This document shows, one piece after another, positions 26,162 to 34,470 of a stretch of 64,000 nucleotides of DNA. How positions within the stretch are numbered: position 1 is the stretch's first letter; each line of letters starts with the position of its first letter. A program made the position numbers and the translations under genes. The notes beneath the pieces are model-generated. The model made no database searches. It was not told the DNA's origin and was given only the letters and a program-made list of their open reading frames with translations. Source of the DNA: Myceligenerans pegani (GTDB taxonomy: Bacteria > Actinomycetota > Actinomycetes > Actinomycetales > Cellulomonadaceae); the NCBI RefSeq assembly GCF_014892515.1, contig NZ_JADBGR010000104.1:109826-173825 (forward strand). Direction: 5' to 3'.

Positions 26162-27187
26162 GTGGACGCAGGCAGCTCGACGGTGGGGCGTCGTGCGGTG
26201 CTCCGGGCGGCGGCGCTGATGAGCGCGACCGTCGCGGTGGGCGCGCCGTTCGGTTCCGATGCGGTCGCCGCGGAGGGGTCCGGCGGTGGAGGCCTCGCGC
26301 TGGAGGAGATCGTTCCACCCGACGTGATGCCCTCCGGCGGCGCCGCGCGGCAGGCCGTGCCCCACGTCCTCGGCGTGCGGATCAGGACCGGCCCGAGGCT
26401 GGTGGCGGCCGGGTCGCAGGTCAGGTTCCGGTGCGACGTGAAGGGCTACGACTTCAGCTCCGGCACCGCGATTCTCGCGCACGGGCAGACCGGTGTCGTC
26501 ACCGAGGTCCCGCTCGTCGTGGCCGACGGCGAGGCCCGGGTCGTGCTGGACGACGGCCTCCAGGAGGGGAGCACCTACGCGCTGCTCGCCGCGTCGGCCG
26601 TGGGCGAGCACTTCATGGATGCCAGACCGTCGCCGGGGCGCACGGTCCAGGCGGAGCTCGCGGAGCCCGACGGCGGCCGGATCGCGAAGAAGGTCCTGTC
26701 CAGGACGACGCCCGGCGCGTCCGCGCCGGAGTGGAAAGCCGCCGTGGCCCTGAGCGTGACCGGCGCCGGCGCGGACGGGGTCATCGCGTGGATGGCGGTG
26801 AGCGCGGTCGGTGCCGCCCCCGTGCCGGCCGGTACGGACGTCATGGTCCTCGGCACGTCGGCGATGAACCTGACGGTCGTCGACGGGACCCTGCCCGGGC
26901 GCGAGGACGTGGCGCCACGCTTTTCCGACTCCGGTGCCCGCGCGGCGGTCCGTCTCCGGCCGGTGGGCGGTGGCCGGTGCGCGACGTGGCGGGTGACGTT
27001 GTCGGAGAGGATCCCGGCGCGGTCGAGTCTCGTCGTCCCCCTGCGGCTCGACGGTTCCGACCTGCCGGAGGGCTTGAGCCTGATGGCCGACCTCAAGCCG
27101 CGCGCGCAGAAGAGTGCGTGGCGGACGTCGGGAGCGGAGTCCACGGAACCGGTGATGCCGGCCTCCGTGCTCGGCGCGCCTGCCTGA
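26162..27187 (+). CDS. Putative Tat-exported protein of unknown function
   Basis: 341 residues from the GTG at 26162, chosen because GGAGG lies five bases upstream; the ATG at 26150 would add four. A twin-arginine signal is visible (VGRRAVLRAAALMSATVAVGA). The mature protein has beta-rich, Ig-like spacing (GSQVRFRCDVKGYDF) without a recognised catalytic motif. It follows the DUF1906 gene by 15 bp, so the two are probably one operon and may act together at the envelope. Confidence 0.62.
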   Translation: MDAGSSTVGRRAVLRAAALMSATVAVGAPFGSDAVAAEGSGGGGLALEEIVPPDVMPSGGAARQAVPHVLGVRIRTGPRLVAAGSQVRFRCDVKGYDFSSGTAILAHGQTGVVTEVPLVVADGEARVVLDDGLQEGSTYALLAASAVGEHFMDARPSPGRTVQAELAEPDGGRIAKKVLSRTTPGASAPEWKAAVALSVTGAGADGVIAWMAVSAVGAAPVPAGTDVMVLGTSAMNLTVVDGTLPGREDVAPRFSDSGARAAVRLRPVGGGRCATWRVTLSERIPARSSLVVPLRLDGSDLPEGLSLMADLKPRAQKSAWRTSGAESTEPVMPASVLGAPA

Positions 27188-27208
27188 GGCCCCCGGGCCG
27201 GAGAAAGG

Positions 27209-28135
27209 TCAGCAGACCGGCGTGCCCGACGTCGCCGTGAGGTCGGCGTAGGCCGACGTCAGCAGTGCGGTGACCGGGCCCGGGCCGGATGCCGGCCCGC
27301 CGTCCGCCGTCGTACCCGCGCCGATCGGGCGGCCGTCCACCGACAGGACCGGCGCGAGGCCGCCCATCGTGCCGGTCACGAAGGCCTCGTCGGCGGTGTA
27401 CAGGTCCGTCAGCGAGAAGTCGCCGACGGAGGTCGGGATGCCGGCCTCCGCGGCCAGGTCGAGCACCGTGGCGCGGGTGATGCCCTCCGGGCAGGCCCGC
27501 GTCGTGGAGGTGCGCAGGACGCCGCCCGCGACGTGGAACACGTGTGTCGCGTTGGTCTCGGCGATGTAGCCGGCGTCGTCCAGCATGAGCGCGTCGTCGG
27601 CGCCGGCCACGTTCGCCTCGATCTTCGCCAGGATCGACGTGAGCAGGTTGTTGTGGTGGATCTTCGGATCCAGCGAGTCGGCGCGGTGGCGCCGCACGGA
27701 CGAGGTCACCAGGGTGATGCCGCCGGCGTCGTACACCGGCGGCTTGAACTCCGCGAGGACGATGAGCGTCGGCCCGGCCTGGTTGAGCCGCGGGTCCATG
27801 CCGGACGTGATCTTCTCGCCGCGGCCGAGCGTGAGACGGATGTGCACGTCGTCACGCATGTCGTTGGCGGCGAGGGTCTCGCGGATCGCGCCGATGACGT
27901 CCTCGTCGGACGGGATCTCCGTGAACGCCAGCGCCTTCGCCGAGCGGCGCAGGCGCGCGAGGTGCTCGGTCAGGGCGAAGATGCGCCCGTCGTGCAGGCG
28001 CAGTCCTTCCCAGACGCCGTCGCCACCCTGGACCAGGGAGTCGAACGGGCTGACGCGCGCCTCGTCGCGATGGGTGAGCCTGCCGTTGATCCAGACCTGC
28101 AGGTCACGGTTGCGCTCGTCGAACGTCTGCAGCAT
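27209..28135 (-). CDS. Class IV (branched-chain-type) aminotransferase
   Basis: 308 residues, PLP fold type IV. The catalytic Lys is in LDPKIHHNNLLTS, and AGYIAETNATHVFHV provides the PLP-phosphate region (G-x-I-x-E-x-N). EALRLHDGRIF-like text appears near residue 45. It could act as branched-chain or D-amino-acid aminotransferase or aminodeoxychorismate lyase; the family cannot be separated by eye. The sulfotransferase-like gene upstream on the same strand is a likely operon partner. Confidence 0.85.
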   Translation of the reverse strand: MLQTFDERNRDLQVWINGRLTHRDEARVSPFDSLVQGGDGVWEGLRLHDGRIFALTEHLARLRRSAKALAFTEIPSDEDVIGAIRETLAANDMRDDVHIRLTLGRGEKITSGMDPRLNQAGPTLIVLAEFKPPVYDAGGITLVTSSVRRHRADSLDPKIHHNNLLTSILAKIEANVAGADDALMLDDAGYIAETNATHVFHVAGGVLRTSTTRACPEGITRATVLDLAAEAGIPTSVGDFSLTDLYTADEAFVTGTMGGLAPVLSVDGRPIGAGTTADGGPASGPGPVTALLTSAYADLTATSGTPVC

Positions 28136-28290
28136 GGGTGGTCCTCTTCTGATGGAGATCGGTGGGCGTCCCGGTCAGGGCGCCCGATCGGGGGCGGCTT
28201 GGTCCGTGCGGTGCGGCCGCACGACGGCGTGCCGGGCGCGGCGTGGGCGCGGGCCGGCGTCGGTCTGTCCCGGCACGGGTTCAGGTGACA

Positions 28291-29001
28291 TCACGGACGG
28301 AGCGCGTACGGCGCGAGGCGGTCGTAGTACGGCAGGCAGCGTTCCAGGAGGGGGCGCAGGCGCTCCGGGAGCGGGTCGCGCGTGCCCGGGGACTCCGTGG
28401 CGAAGCCGGTGGACGCCTCGACGCCCGCGTACCAGTGCTTCGCCCAGACGCCGTCCTCCTCGCGGGGTCCGGGCGGCCAGGACAGCATCGCGTCGTCGAA
28501 CTCCAGGCCGAGCGCCGCGCACAGCGCGGTGAGGGTGGCGCGGGGGTCGCGCAGCACGTCGGCGGCGTCGACCACCGGGCCGCCGAACCGCTCGTACAAC
28601 TCGACCTGCTGCGGCAGGCCGAGGTCCTCGAGCGTGGGCTCCGAGCGGACCTTGGCGTAGGAGACCAGCACGCGCTCGGGATCGCGGATCAGGAACGCGT
28701 GCGTGAGGAGAGCGAGGGGCTCGCGGGGCGTGCTCGGCAGCACGTGGTGCGTCATGTGCTTCTGGTACTGCACGGCCGTGGGGACGACGCCGGTCGTGAG
28801 CTCGCGCAGTACCGTGGCCGGGTCGGGGGACTGGGACGCGATGACCTCCGCGGCGCCGGGATGGTCGATCCCGGTGGTGTCGAGGTAGGCCGCGTACAGC
28901 GGTTCGTCGACCGCGGACGTGTCCGGCCGGTTCCCGAAGCTGCGCATCATCGCGGTCGACAGGTTGCGGGGGCCGGACCACATCGCGATGCGCAGCGTCA
29001 T
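28291..29001 (-). CDS. Sulfotransferase-like P-loop protein
   Basis: 236 residues. The opening MWSGPRNLSTAMMRSFGNR is a sulfotransferase-type PAPS-binding P-loop (S-G-P-R-N-x-S-T), with a later LIRDPERVLVSYAKV matching the second phosphosulfate motif (IRDP-x-x-x-x-x-S). It is often found beside a class IV aminotransferase, as here (155 bp upstream of it). Substrate unknown. The ATG at 29001 is preferred to an upstream start in Arg-rich sequence. Confidence 0.75.
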   Translation of the reverse strand: MTLRIAMWSGPRNLSTAMMRSFGNRPDTSAVDEPLYAAYLDTTGIDHPGAAEVIASQSPDPATVLRELTTGVVPTAVQYQKHMTHHVLPSTPREPLALLTHAFLIRDPERVLVSYAKVRSEPTLEDLGLPQQVELYERFGGPVVDAADVLRDPRATLTALCAALGLEFDDAMLSWPPGPREEDGVWAKHWYAGVEASTGFATESPGTRDPLPERLRPLLERCLPYYDRLAPYALRP

Positions 29002-29015
29002 GGTGGGCAGGGTAC

Positions 29016-29549
29016 TCACGCACGCCGTCGGTCGCGGTACGCGGCGACGGCGGCGCGGTTGCTGCACCGCGTGCTGCAGAACTTGCGGGAGCGGTTGCGG
29101 GAGAGGTCGAGGACCAGGCCCTCGCAGGTCGGATCGGCGCAGACCGACAGGCGGGACATCTCGTCGGCGCGGATCAGGTCGGTCATGGCGAGCGCCGTCT
29201 CCGCGGCGACGTGATCGGCGAACGGGGCGTCGTCGGGCACGGAGTGGAGGTGCCAGTCGGTCTCGCCGTGGCGGACGAGGCGGGGTACGGCCGAGACGTC
29301 GGCCAGGATCCGGTTGGCCAGCTCGGCGGCCGTGTCCCGGTCCGCGGTGAGGAGCTCGCGCAACCGGGGGATCAGCGCCTGGACGGCAGCGAGCTCGGCC
29401 TCGTCGCCGTCGTGCCGGACGGTGTAGCCGTGCGCGGTGTAGAAGGCGTCGAGGTCGGCGACCGTCTCGAGCGTGCGGGGCGGTTCCGCCGAGTTCACGA
29501 GGGCGACGGCGGCTCGCAGGTTCGGTTCGGTGTCATGCTCGAAAAGCAT
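29016..29549 (-). CDS. CGNR zinc-finger regulator (ABATE domain)
   Basis: 177 residues. The N-terminal two thirds are a stress-induced ABATE domain (LRAAVALVNS..., DADLDAFYTAHGY-type region). The C-terminus is a CGNR zinc finger: C-x4-C then FCSTRCSNRAAVAAYRDR. These proteins are predicted DNA-binding regulators. A divergent EamA exporter 39 bp away is its probable target, which is a common arrangement. A CATGCT-N5-AGCATG palindrome covers its start codon. Confidence 0.87.
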   Translation of the reverse strand: MLFEHDTEPNLRAAVALVNSAEPPRTLETVADLDAFYTAHGYTVRHDGDEAELAAVQALIPRLRELLTADRDTAAELANRILADVSAVPRLVRHGETDWHLHSVPDDAPFADHVAAETALAMTDLIRADEMSRLSVCADPTCEGLVLDLSRNRSRKFCSTRCSNRAAVAAYRDRRRA

Positions 29550-29550
29550 G
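29534..29550. promoter_or_regulatory. Palindrome CATGCT-N5-AGCATG over the CGNR gene start
   Basis: A perfect 6-bp inverted repeat with a 5-bp spacer that includes the ATG of the CGNR regulator. A longer palindrome with the same spacer length covers the start of the divergent exporter. Confidence 0.5.
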
Positions 29551-29580
29551 TTGACACATTACCTCGCCGAGCTCTACGGT
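29551..29580 (+). promoter_or_regulatory. Promoter TTGACA-N18-TACGGT for the EamA exporter
   Basis: A perfect -35 and a weak -10 with 18-bp spacing. Transcription would start close to the ATG at 29589, giving an almost leaderless message. It lies between the two start-codon palindromes. Confidence 0.6.
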
Positions 29581-29608
29581 CATGAGTCATGGCGGACATG
29601 ACTCATGA
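29580..29608. promoter_or_regulatory. Perfect palindrome TCATGAGTCATG-N5-CATGACTCATGA over the exporter start
   Basis: Twelve-base perfect arms with a 5-bp spacer; the ATG at 29589 lies inside the left arm. It overlaps the expected transcription start, so a bound dimer would block initiation. It is a strong candidate site for the CGNR regulator. Confidence 0.6.
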
Positions 29609-30602
29609 CATCGGCGGATCGGGAAGCGGCCCGGCCGCCGTGGCCGGCGAACGTGCCGCCGCGACGCCGCCGGGTCCCGCCGGCGCGAGCTCCGGCGCAC
29701 GGGCGACGGCCGGCATCGCCTTCGCCCTGCTCGCCGCGGCGACGTTCTCGCTCTCGGGCCCGTTCGCCCGCGGCCTGCTCGACGCCGGGTGGACGGCGGG
29801 CGCGGCCGTCACCGTCCGGGTCCTCATCGGCGGCGCCGTGCTGGCACTCCCGGCAATCCTGGCGCTCCGTGGCCGGTGGGCCCTGCTCCGCGCGAACGTC
29901 TGGTCGCTCCTGGTGTACGGCCTGGTCGCGGTGGCGGGCACGCAGCTCACGTTCTTCTACGCGGTGTCGTACCTGGACGTCGGCGTGGCGCTGCTCATCG
30001 AGTTCCTCGCGCCCGTGGCCGTCGTCGGCTGGATGTGGGCGCGGCACGGCCGGCGGCCGGGCCTGCTCACCTGCGTCGGCGGGGTCGTGGCGCTCGGCGG
30101 GCTCGTCCTGGTGCTCGACCTCGCGGGCGACGGCGGGATCAGCGTGCCCGGAGTGCTCTGGGCGCTGGGCGCCATGGTCGGCGCGGCCGGCTACTTCGTG
30201 ATGTCGGCGCGGCCGACGGGGCTGCCGCCGGTCGCCCTCGCGTCCGGCGGGCTGCTCGCGGGCGGCGTGTCGTTGCTGGTCGCCGGGCTCGTCGGGGTCG
30301 TGCCGCTGCGGGTGGCGGCGGAGGCCGTGCGATTCCAGGGCTTCACCATTCCCTGGTGGGTGCCGGTGCTCGGGCTGGGGGTCGTCACCGCCGCCGTCGC
30401 CTACGTGGCGGGGATCGCGGCGAGCCGCCGGCTGGGCGCACGGCTGGCGTCGTTCGTCGGACTGACCGAGGTGATGTTCGCCGTGCTGGCCGCCTGGCTC
30501 CTGCTGGGCCAGGCCCCGGCCCCGGTGCAGATCGTCGGAGGCGCGCTGATCCTCGCCGGCATCGTCACCGTCCGGGCGGGGGAGCGGGGACTGCCCGTCT
30601 GA
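29589..30602 (+). CDS. EamA-family (DMT superfamily) transporter
   Basis: 337 residues: a 40-residue soluble head then ten hydrophobic segments in two EamA repeats (GIAFALLAAATFSLSGPFARGL... and GVLWALGAMVGAAGYFVMSA...). Family members export metabolites such as amino acids or drugs. ASFVGLTEVMFAVLAAWLLLGQ is the typical end of the second repeat. It is divergent from the CGNR regulator. Substrate unknown. Confidence 0.9.
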   Translation: MADMTHDIGGSGSGPAAVAGERAAATPPGPAGASSGARATAGIAFALLAAATFSLSGPFARGLLDAGWTAGAAVTVRVLIGGAVLALPAILALRGRWALLRANVWSLLVYGLVAVAGTQLTFFYAVSYLDVGVALLIEFLAPVAVVGWMWARHGRRPGLLTCVGGVVALGGLVLVLDLAGDGGISVPGVLWALGAMVGAAGYFVMSARPTGLPPVALASGGLLAGGVSLLVAGLVGVVPLRVAAEAVRFQGFTIPWWVPVLGLGVVTAAVAYVAGIAASRRLGARLASFVGLTEVMFAVLAAWLLLGQAPAPVQIVGGALILAGIVTVRAGERGLPV

Positions 30603-30648
30603 GGTGCCGCCGGGTGCGAGCGCCCGGCGCGGGTGCCACGGTGGTTCC

Positions 30649-32259
30649 ATGCGCGTCGTCGTGGTCGGAGCCACCGGAAACGTCGGGACCGCGCTGCTGC
30701 GCGCCCTGCATCGCGAACCGCGGATCACGTCCCTGCTGGGCATGGCCCGCAGATTCCCCGACCGTGGCGCCGCGCCGTACCGGCACGCCGAGTGGAGGCC
30801 GGTCGACGTCGCCGCCGAGGGCGCCGGCGAGGCGATGATCGCGGCGCTCGCCGAGGCGTTCCGCGGTGCGGACGCCGTCGTGCACCTCGCCTGGCTGGTC
30901 CAGCCCAACCGCGAACGGGACCTGCTGCGCCGCACGCACGTCGACGGCACACGCCGGGTGGCCGAGGCGGCCGTCCGGGCCGGCGTGCCGCACCTCGTCG
31001 TCGCGTCGTCCGTCGGGGCGTACTCCCCGGTGGGCAACAACGTGCCGCAGGACGAGGACTGGCCCACCGACGGCATCCCGACGTCGCACTACAGCGTGGA
31101 CAAGGCCGCGCAGGAGCGGGTGCTGGACGAGATCGAGGCGGCCCACCCCGACATCGCCGTGGCGCGGCTGAGACCGGCGCTGACCTTCCAGGGCGACGCC
31201 GCCAGGTCGGTGGCGCGCTACTTCCTGGGCCCGCTCGTACCGCTCCGGCTGCTGCGACACGGCAGGCTCCCGGTGCTGCCCCTGCCGGCCGGCATCCGCG
31301 CGCAGGCCGTCCACGCCGACGACGCCGCGGACGCGTACCGCCGCGTCATCCTCGAACGGGCACGCGGGGCGTTCAACGTCGCCGCCGACGACCTCTTGCT
31401 CGCCCGGGACCTCGCGCGGCTCGTCGACCACGGCAGACTGGTCGAGGTGCCGCCGGCCGCGGCCCGCATGGCGCTCGCCGCCGCCTACGACGCACGTCTG
31501 ATCCGCACCGATCCCGGCTGGCTCGACATGGCGATGACCGTGCCGGTGCTGGACAGCACCCGGCTCCGGTCCGAGCTCGGCTGGGTGCCGCGCCGGACCG
31601 CGGCGGAGGCCGTCGCGGAGTTGCTGCGGGGCATGGCGATCGGCCAGGGGATGCGTTCCGCCACCCTCCGTCCCGCGACGACGCGGCCGCCGGGATCGTC
31701 GGTCCTGCCGCTGCGACACCGCGGGAACGTCCGGATCCCGGAGTCGCTCGACCGCCGTCTGCTCGGTCTCTACCTCTCCGACCACTTCACCGGGGCCACG
31801 GCGGGCCTGGAGCGCATGGAGTTCATGGCGGGGACCTACCGCGACACGCCCTTCCATGCCGAACTGGCAGAGGCGACCGAACAGCTCCGCGCCGAGCGCG
31901 AGCTGTACCGGGACCTGCTGGACCGGCTCCACGTGCCCCGCCGCCCGCATCGGCAGGCGGCGGCCTGGATCGGTGAGCGGGCGGGCCGGCTCAAGTTCAA
32001 CGGCAGGATCACGCGGCGGTCGCCGATGTCGGCGGCGTTCGACACCGAGTTCATGCGCGCGGCGGTGGTGGCGAAGGTCGGCGGCTGGCGGACGCTGCGC
32101 CGGCACGCCGACGAGATGGGCCTGGATCCCCGGCAGCTCGACGAGCTGATCGACCGGGCCCACGGGCAGCTCGACATGCTCGAGCGCTTCCACGGCTACG
32201 CACGGGAGAGGGCGTTCCGGAACGGGCAGGCGCTCGGGTCGTTCGACGTCGAGGGCTGA
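30649..32259 (+). CDS. NAD-dependent epimerase/dehydratase fused to an unknown helical domain
   Basis: 536 residues. The first 335 are an extended SDR: glycine motif VVVGATGNVGTALL, catalytic-type S-x-YSVDKAAQE (Tyr-x3-Lys), and a UDP-sugar-epimerase-like middle. A linker then leads to a C-terminal 170 residues (from about 365) that are strongly helical and rich in charged and aromatic residues (GLERMEFMAGTYRD, QLDMLERFHGYARERAF). I do not recognise that part. Each half has good coding character and no break between them. Confidence 0.78.
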   Translation: MRVVVVGATGNVGTALLRALHREPRITSLLGMARRFPDRGAAPYRHAEWRPVDVAAEGAGEAMIAALAEAFRGADAVVHLAWLVQPNRERDLLRRTHVDGTRRVAEAAVRAGVPHLVVASSVGAYSPVGNNVPQDEDWPTDGIPTSHYSVDKAAQERVLDEIEAAHPDIAVARLRPALTFQGDAARSVARYFLGPLVPLRLLRHGRLPVLPLPAGIRAQAVHADDAADAYRRVILERARGAFNVAADDLLLARDLARLVDHGRLVEVPPAAARMALAAAYDARLIRTDPGWLDMAMTVPVLDSTRLRSELGWVPRRTAAEAVAELLRGMAIGQGMRSATLRPATTRPPGSSVLPLRHRGNVRIPESLDRRLLGLYLSDHFTGATAGLERMEFMAGTYRDTPFHAELAEATEQLRAERELYRDLLDRLHVPRRPHRQAAAWIGERAGRLKFNGRITRRSPMSAAFDTEFMRAAVVAKVGGWRTLRRHADEMGLDPRQLDELIDRAHGQLDMLERFHGYARERAFRNGQALGSFDVEG

Positions 32260-32348
32260 GGTTCGTCCGTGCGGCCGTCTGCCCGTGCGGCCGGGACCGT
32301 GCGACGTCGAGGGCCGGCCCGTCCTTGCGGCGCCCCGAGCGCCTCGTC

Positions 32349-33389
32349 TCACTCGCGCAGGGCCGCCTCCCGCAGCTCCCGCCCGCGATCGATCTCCCTG
32401 CGGTGCTTCGCCTCGCGCTTCTCGCTCGCGCGCACGTCCTTGGGCGGAAGCCGCAGCGACTCCTCCGCCGGGATGCCGTTCCGCAGCTCCCGGCCGCGCT
32501 CCAGCTCGGCGTCGAGCTCGGCGCCGAACAGGAGCGCGAGGTTCGTGATCCACAGCCACAGGAGGAACACGATGATCCCGGCGAGCGATCCGTAGGTGGC
32601 GTCGTAGTTCGAGAACGTCGCGACGTAGACGGCGAACGCGGCGGACGCGAGCACCCAGAGCACGATCGCGACGAACGCGCCCGTGCTCATCCAGCGCATC
32701 CTGGGCCGGCGTACGTTCGGCGTCACGTGGTACAGGATCGCGACGAGGACGACCACGAGCGCGAGCACCACCGGCCATTTCACGACGTCCCACACCGTCA
32801 CGGCCGCTGCCCCGAGCCCCACGGCGTCACCCACCGCTCGCGCGACGGGGCCGCTCAGCGCGATCGCCGCCACGATCACGGCGGCGATCAGCACCGTGAC
32901 CACGGTGACCAGCAGCAGGACGGGGCGCAGCTTCCAGAACGGCCGGCCCTCGTCGACCTCGTAGATGCGGTTCATCGCACGTCCGAAGGCGCTGACGTAC
33001 CCGGAGGCCGACCACAGCGCGACGGCGACGCCGACGATCAGTGCGATGCCGGCGCGCCCGCCGGCACCGGCGGCGTTCTCGACGAGCGGCCCCACCACCG
33101 ACAGCACGTCCGGCGGCACCACGCCGTCGAGCGTGCCGACCACCCGGTCGACCGCCTCTTCCCCGTCGCTCACCAGCCCCAGCACGGACACGAGCGCGAG
33201 CAGGGCGGGCGCCGCTGCAAGCACGGCGAAGTAGGTCAGCGCCGCGGCCAGATCCAGGCACTGGTCGCGGGAGAACTGCCGCACCGTGGCTCGGAGTGCG
33301 GAGGTCCAGCTCTGCCGGCGCAGGTTCGGCGGCGAGTCCGGCGCACGCTCCGCGTCCGGGGGCGGGTCGGGGTTCGGACGGGCGGACAT
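32349..33389 (-). CDS. YihY/BrkB-family membrane protein
   Basis: 346 residues with six membrane helices between about 45 and 300. The YihY/virulence factor BrkB landmarks are DLAAALTYFAVLAAAPALLAL, WSASGYVSAFGRAMNRIYEV, and ATYGSLAGIIVFLLWLWITNLALLFGAELDAELER. The charged tail holds Lys/Arg/Glu repeats. The old ribonuclease BN label for this family is wrong, and its role is unclear. It closes a leftward run of envelope-type genes. Confidence 0.9.
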   Translation of the reverse strand: MSARPNPDPPPDAERAPDSPPNLRRQSWTSALRATVRQFSRDQCLDLAAALTYFAVLAAAPALLALVSVLGLVSDGEEAVDRVVGTLDGVVPPDVLSVVGPLVENAAGAGGRAGIALIVGVAVALWSASGYVSAFGRAMNRIYEVDEGRPFWKLRPVLLLVTVVTVLIAAVIVAAIALSGPVARAVGDAVGLGAAAVTVWDVVKWPVVLALVVVLVAILYHVTPNVRRPRMRWMSTGAFVAIVLWVLASAAFAVYVATFSNYDATYGSLAGIIVFLLWLWITNLALLFGAELDAELERGRELRNGIPAEESLRLPPKDVRASEKREAKHRREIDRGRELREAALRE

Positions 33390-33397
33390 CGGCGTGC

Positions 33398-34021
33398 TCA
33401 GCCCTCGCCGGTCGCCCGCGAACGGATGTCGTCGGCGGCCTCGCGACCGTGCTCGCCGAGCGACCGCGCCGCGTCGCTCGCGGCGTCCCGCACGGCCTCG
33501 GCGCTCTCCCGCGCCGGTTCCTGGAGGTCGTGCACGGCCTCGGTGGCGCCGGCCCTGACGTCCTCGATCGGCCCGGCGTTCTCCTCGACCGCGACGGCGG
33601 CGCGCCGCTCGGTGCGGCTCGACGGCAGGAGGGAGGCGACGACGAGCCCCACGCCGAAGGCCACCATGCCGACCGCCAGCGGATTGCCCTGCGTCTGCTC
33701 GCGCACGGCGCGCGGCGTGGAACCGACGGTCTCCGCCACCGAGGACGCGGTGCCGCGGGCGCGGTCCGCGGCCGACGCCGCCGCCTCGCGCCCCTTGTCC
33801 GCCATCTCGTGCCCGGTGTCCTGCGCCGTGCCCACCGTGTCGTGCGTCGTGCCCATGACACGCTCCTTCAGGTGCGTCACGCCGGACCTCATGCGGTCCA
33901 TCCGGCGTCGCGCCATGTGACTCGGGTTCACGCGGTCGCCGAGCGCGTCCACGTCGCGGCTCAACTCGCCCCGCGTGCGCTCGATGTCGTCTCGGATCGC
34001 CTCGGGATCGTTCGTGCTCAT
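33398..34021 (-). CDS. DUF3618-domain membrane-associated protein
   Basis: 207 residues. The N-terminus is typical of DUF3618: DPEAIRDDIERTRGELSRDVDALGDRVNP. A helical, Ala/Asp/Arg-rich middle looks like LEA/apolipoprotein repeats (DRARGTASSVAETVG), then one membrane helix (PLAVGMVAFGVGLVVASLL). The start overlaps the stop of the upstream holin-like gene (ATGA). Proteins of this kind cluster with phage-holin-like genes in actinobacteria and are linked to envelope stress, without a defined function. Confidence 0.82.
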   Translation of the reverse strand: MSTNDPEAIRDDIERTRGELSRDVDALGDRVNPSHMARRRMDRMRSGVTHLKERVMGTTHDTVGTAQDTGHEMADKGREAAASAADRARGTASSVAETVGSTPRAVREQTQGNPLAVGMVAFGVGLVVASLLPSSRTERRAAVAVEENAGPIEDVRAGATEAVHDLQEPARESAEAVRDAASDAARSLGEHGREAADDIRSRATGEG

Positions 34022-34470
34022 GAGTTCTTCTCCTCGTGTCCTCGGAGAGCCTGCGGGATCTTCTTGACCGAGTCGGCCGTCTCGGGCGCCCCGTCGACCG
34101 CGCGCAGCTCGCTGCGCCCGCGCATCGCGAGCACCGCGGCGACGACCGCCCAGACGGCCGCGACGATCAGTGCGGACCAGCCGCCGCCGACGAGCGAGCC
34201 GAGCCACCACCACAGGGCCAGTGACAGGAACAGCAGGACCAGATGGCCGGCGACGCCGGCGACGCCGAACATCCCGGCGCCCTTCCCGGCGCGCCGGGCC
34301 GACTGCCTCATCTCGGCCTTGGCGAGCTCGATCTCCTGCCGGACGAGCGTGGAGAGGTCGCGACCGACCTCGCCGACCAGCTCGCCCAGGCTTCGTTCGT
34401 CGTCCCGGACCGGTGTCGCGGGGGAGGAGGCCGGCGCCGCGGGGCCTCGGGGTTCGGTCGTGTCAGGCAT
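34018..34470 (-). CDS. Phage holin-like (DUF1469/YqjE-type) membrane protein
   Basis: 150 residues. SLGELVGEVGRDLSTLVRQEIELAKAEM is the amphipathic start of the Phage_holin_3_6 (Actinobacteria holin-X) family, followed by two membrane helices (FGVAGVAGHLVLLFLSLALWWWL and a second ending VAAVLAM). No phage genes are near, so a housekeeping envelope role is likelier than lysis. It overlaps both neighbours and forms a tight unit with them. Confidence 0.85.
   Translation of the reverse strand: MPDTTEPRGPAAPASSPATPVRDDERSLGELVGEVGRDLSTLVRQEIELAKAEMRQSARRAGKGAGMFGVAGVAGHLVLLFLSLALWWWLGSLVGGGWSALIVAAVWAVVAAVLAMRGRSELRAVDGAPETADSVKKIPQALRGHEEKNS

Noticed and set aside
23711-26611. 966-codon minus-strand open frame
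   Set aside because: Antisense to the DUF1906 gene, whose plus strand has recognisable domains, a promoter and a start signal.
34018-34470. Phage remnant suggested by the holin-like gene
   Set aside because: No other phage genes, integrase or att site nearby; this holin family is commonly chromosomal in actinobacteria.
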